Shown here in pieces: positions 5,866 through 7,411 of a DNA stretch of 7,411 bases. Below the pieces are notes generated by a model. That model ran no database searches. It saw only the letters and a program-made list of their open reading frames with translations, and was not told where the DNA came from. Source of the DNA: DASVDK01 sp036562265 [NCBI: Thermodesulfobacteriota bacterium]. Lineage in GTDB: Bacteria; DASVDK01. Position numbers and translations under genes: made by a program. The stretch is from assembly GCA_036562265.1 (NCBI GenBank), contig DATCKS010000609.1:1-7411 (forward strand), written 5' to 3'. Numbering within the stretch: the first letter of the stretch is position 1; the number at the start of each line of letters is the position of its first letter.

Positions 5866-6516
5866 ATGCAGGCGAAGGGCGGGTGGATCGCCGTCATGGC
5901 CGGCGCGATGACGATCGCGCTCCTGGCGGCGGGCTGCGGGACCGCGGACGAGGGGGGCGTCGGGTCGGTGAGCTTCGGGAGCGTGGCCGCGCTCGACGGC
6001 ACGGTGCGCGAGGACGGCGCCGTCGACACGTCCGGGCAACCGATCGTCGGCGGCGCCGGCGGGTCGCTCCACCGGGCGTTCTTCTCGTTCGACCTGAGCG
6101 GCCTGCCCGCCGGCGCGACCGTCCGGGCCGCGACCCTGAGCCTCTACCAGGGCGCGACCGTCGGCAACCCCTTCGGTCCCGGCCCCAGCAGCTCGCAGAT
6201 GGGCGACGTGGTGGTCGACCTGGTCGACTTCGGCGCGACCCCGGCCGGCGTCGAGTTCGAGACCGCCACGGTGCAGCCGAACGTCGGCACCCTCTCGACG
6301 AGCCACGCCGAGGGGTGGCGTCACCTCTCGGTCACCGAGGCCGTGCAGGACGCGGTGACGTCGGGCCGGCGCTACGTCCAGTTCCGCCTCCGCTTCTCCC
6401 GCGACGACACCTACGACAGCACCACGGACTACACGTGGTTCGTCGACGCGCTCTGCCTCGGCTGCTCGTCGGGCAACCCCGTCCCCCGGCTGGACGTCGA
6501 GTACACCGCCGACTAG
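5866..6516 (+). CDS. Lipoprotein with a DNRLRE-type beta-sandwich domain
   Basis: The 216-residue product has a lipoprotein signal peptide: Lys4, a hydrophobic stretch (residues 7-22) and the lipobox region LLAAGC with Cys24 as the lipidated residue. The mature part, from about residue 30, is one beta-rich domain. FFSFDLSGLPAGATVRAATL is the clearest segment and matches the signature of DNRLRE (CBM96-like) domains, which occur in surface proteins and polysaccharide-binding or cell-surface proteins. The aspartate after the lipidated cysteine region (GTADEGG) is not directly at +2, so outer-membrane sorting is possible but unproven. A CLGC pair (Cys197, Cys200) lies near the C-terminus. No catalytic domain is attached, so the role is unknown, perhaps a structural or glycan-binding envelope protein. 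GGAGGG upstream supports ATG 5866. Confidence 0.75.
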   Translation: MQAKGGWIAVMAGAMTIALLAAGCGTADEGGVGSVSFGSVAALDGTVREDGAVDTSGQPIVGGAGGSLHRAFFSFDLSGLPAGATVRAATLSLYQGATVGNPFGPGPSSSQMGDVVVDLVDFGATPAGVEFETATVQPNVGTLSTSHAEGWRHLSVTEAVQDAVTSGRRYVQFRLRFSRDDTYDSTTDYTWFVDALCLGCSSGNPVPRLDVEYTAD

Positions 6517-6615
6517 GCGGGACCCGGGCAGCGCTCACGCCTCCGCGGCATGCCCGCTGCGACGGCCGTGCCCTACCCGGGCGTCTCTCGCGCCCGAGGC
6601 CAGGGAGACGAAGCG
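6517..6615 (+). other. Intergenic leader with hairpins before the thiamine-binding gene
   Basis: This gap of about 100 bases has no gene that I can support. GCAGCG (6528-6533) can pair with CGCTGC (6555-6560) over a 21-base loop. CGGGCG (6578-6583) pairs with CGCCCG (6591-6596) over a 7-base loop, just upstream of the Shine-Dalgarno AGGGAG (6602-6607). I saw no T tract, no clear -35/-10 pair and no TPP-riboswitch core. An in-frame ATG at 6550 would extend the next protein through this region but lacks a ribosome site and family homology. Confidence 0.4.
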
Positions 6616-6954
6616 ATGCTCGTTGAGTTCAGCGTGATCCCCGTCGGATCCGGTCCCCAGATGAAGGAGCCGGTGGCGCAGGTGGTCGACATGATCGACA
6701 AGAGCGGCCTCCCCTACCAGGTGACCGCGACCTCGACGATCATCGAGGGGGACTGGGACAACGTCATGCCGCTCGTGCGGCGCTGCCTCGAGGACGTGCG
6801 CCGGGGCTCGCCCCGCGTGGTGGCGACCCTCAAGATCGACGACGAGGGGGGCGAGACGAACCAGCTCGAGTCGAACGTCCGCGACGTCGAGGAGATGCTC
6901 GGCAAGCGGCCCCCGTCGTCGAAGGCCGTGCAGACGAGGCCCGAGAACCGCTAG
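6616..6954 (+). CDS. MTH1187/YkoF-type thiamine-binding family protein (DUF77)
   Basis: This is a small cytoplasmic protein of 112 residues; family members are usually about 95-105. It matches MTH1187 from end to end: MLVEFSVIPVGSG as the first strand, VVDMIDKSGLPYQVTATST, IIEGDWDNVMPLVRRC, and RVVATLKIDDEGG followed by a final helix (VRDVEEMLGKRP). These proteins are ferredoxin-like and form oligomers. Relatives such as YkoF bind thiamine, but the cellular role of the stand-alone form is poorly known. The C-terminal 15 residues after KRP are a charged tail. ATG 6616 is chosen because AGGGAG (6602-6607) lies 8 bases upstream and homology begins at this Met. It is probably a single-gene unit, convergent with the methyltransferase gene that ends 21 bases away. 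Confidence 0.85.
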   Translation: MLVEFSVIPVGSGPQMKEPVAQVVDMIDKSGLPYQVTATSTIIEGDWDNVMPLVRRCLEDVRRGSPRVVATLKIDDEGGETNQLESNVRDVEEMLGKRPPSSKAVQTRPENR

Positions 6955-6963
6955 CCCGCGCCG

Positions 6964-6986
6964 AGCGGCCGGCCCTCACGGCCGCT
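6964..6986. terminator. Candidate bidirectional terminator hairpin between convergent genes
   Basis: AGCGGCCG (6964-6971) pairs perfectly with CGGCCGCT (6979-6986) around a 7-base loop, giving an 8-bp, almost all-GC stem. It lies 9 bases past the stop of the plus-strand gene. It overlaps the end of the minus-strand gene, whose stop codon (6976-6978) is in the loop. Neither side has a T tract, so it may act with Rho or mainly stabilise the 3' ends. Confidence 0.4.
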
Positions 6987-7411
6987 GCGCGACCATGAGG
7001 AACACCGGGAACACCCGCGGCCGGTCCTGCACCGTTTTCGTGATCTCGAACGCGGTCACGAACCGGGCGGACGGGAAGCCGGCTCGCGCCGCGTCGGCCG
7101 CCAGCGCGTCCCTGTCGAAGCCGTTGTGCCCGCCGAAGTCCCGGCCGTGGAAGGAGCCGTCCTCCCGGTCGAGGTCGGCGACGGCCAGGTACCCGCCCGG
7201 CTTGAGGAGGGCGTGGAAGTCCTCGAGGATCCGGCGGGTGTCGGGCACGTGGTGGAGCGTCATCAGACTCACCACCAGGTCGTAGCGGTCGGGCGGCCTC
7301 GGGTCGGTCGTCAGGTCGAGCTTCGTCGCCCGCATGTTGGTCGCGCCGCTCGCCGCGATCTTCTCCCGGAGCACCGCGAGCATCCCCTCGGAGCTGTCGG
7401 CCAGGGTGAGG
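6976..7411 (-). CDS. Class I SAM-dependent methyltransferase, 5' end beyond the window
   Basis: The gene runs leftward and its frame stays open to the right edge, so the N-terminus, including the glycine-rich motif I, is missing. The visible 144 residues start with LTLADSSEGMLAVLREKI, where the acidic residue at the end of the second strand normally holds the SAM ribose. Then come LDLTTDPRP, the motif IV strand YDLVVSLMTLHHVPD, and RILEDFHALLKPGGYLAVADL, all classic for Methyltransf_11/25-type enzymes. A segment around FHGRDFGGHNGFDRDAL and the ending FPVFLMVAQRP suggest a small-molecule methyltransferase. The substrate cannot be inferred. The Met at 7383 is internal, because the homology continues upstream of it. 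Confidence 0.88.
   Translation of the reverse strand, partial: LTLADSSEGMLAVLREKIAASGATNMRATKLDLTTDPRPPDRYDLVVSLMTLHHVPDTRRILEDFHALLKPGGYLAVADLDREDGSFHGRDFGGHNGFDRDALAADAARAGFPSARFVTAFEITKTVQDRPRVFPVFLMVAQRP

Noticed and set aside
6550-6615. Earlier ATG start for the thiamine-binding protein.
   Set aside because: The added 22 residues lack family similarity and a ribosome site, while ATG 6616 has AGGGAG 8 bases upstream.

Overview
The window is very GC-rich (by eye around 70%), gene-dense bacterial DNA. A lipoprotein signal and a monofunctional peptidoglycan transglycosylase (MtgA) point to a diderm (Gram-negative) organism. GTG starts, 4-base gene overlaps and the mix of families would fit an uncultured soil or groundwater lineage such as Rokubacteria/Methylomirabilota or a deltaproteobacterial-type phylum. 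That placement is inference, and no marker gene here settles it.

Region 1 (about 1-5775) reads as one rightward operon of six genes. A weak promoter and leader are followed by a NitT/TauT-type ABC substrate-binding protein, its permease, mtgA, the ABC ATPase, an agmatinase-type ureohydrolase (speB-like), and a radical SAM protein related to the spore photoproduct lyase group. Gaps are 30 bases or less. mtgA overlaps both flanking genes by GTGA junctions, so a cell-wall enzyme sits inside the transporter set. A compact hairpin followed by TTTT closes the operon.

Region 2 (about 5776-6615) holds a good sigma70-like promoter and a small secreted lipoprotein with one DNRLRE-type beta-sandwich domain. 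Region 3 (6616-6954) encodes a small MTH1187/YkoF-type thiamine-binding family protein. Region 4 (6976 to the right edge, minus strand) is a class I SAM-dependent methyltransferase running convergently. It is cut by the window edge, and a GC-rich hairpin lies between it and the thiamine-binding gene.

Working model (inference): the ABC importer brings in a small nitrogen-containing solute, possibly a guanidino compound, which the ureohydrolase cleaves to an amine plus urea. The ureohydrolase looks like a classical agmatinase/guanidino-acid hydrolase rather than the nickel guanidine hydrolase type. The most unusual features are the CX26CX2C spacing in the radical SAM protein (canonical is CX3CX2C), a clamp-binding-like QFDLF peptide in its C-terminal tail, and mtgA embedded in the ABC operon. 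I saw no mobile element, CRISPR array, tRNA or rRNA.
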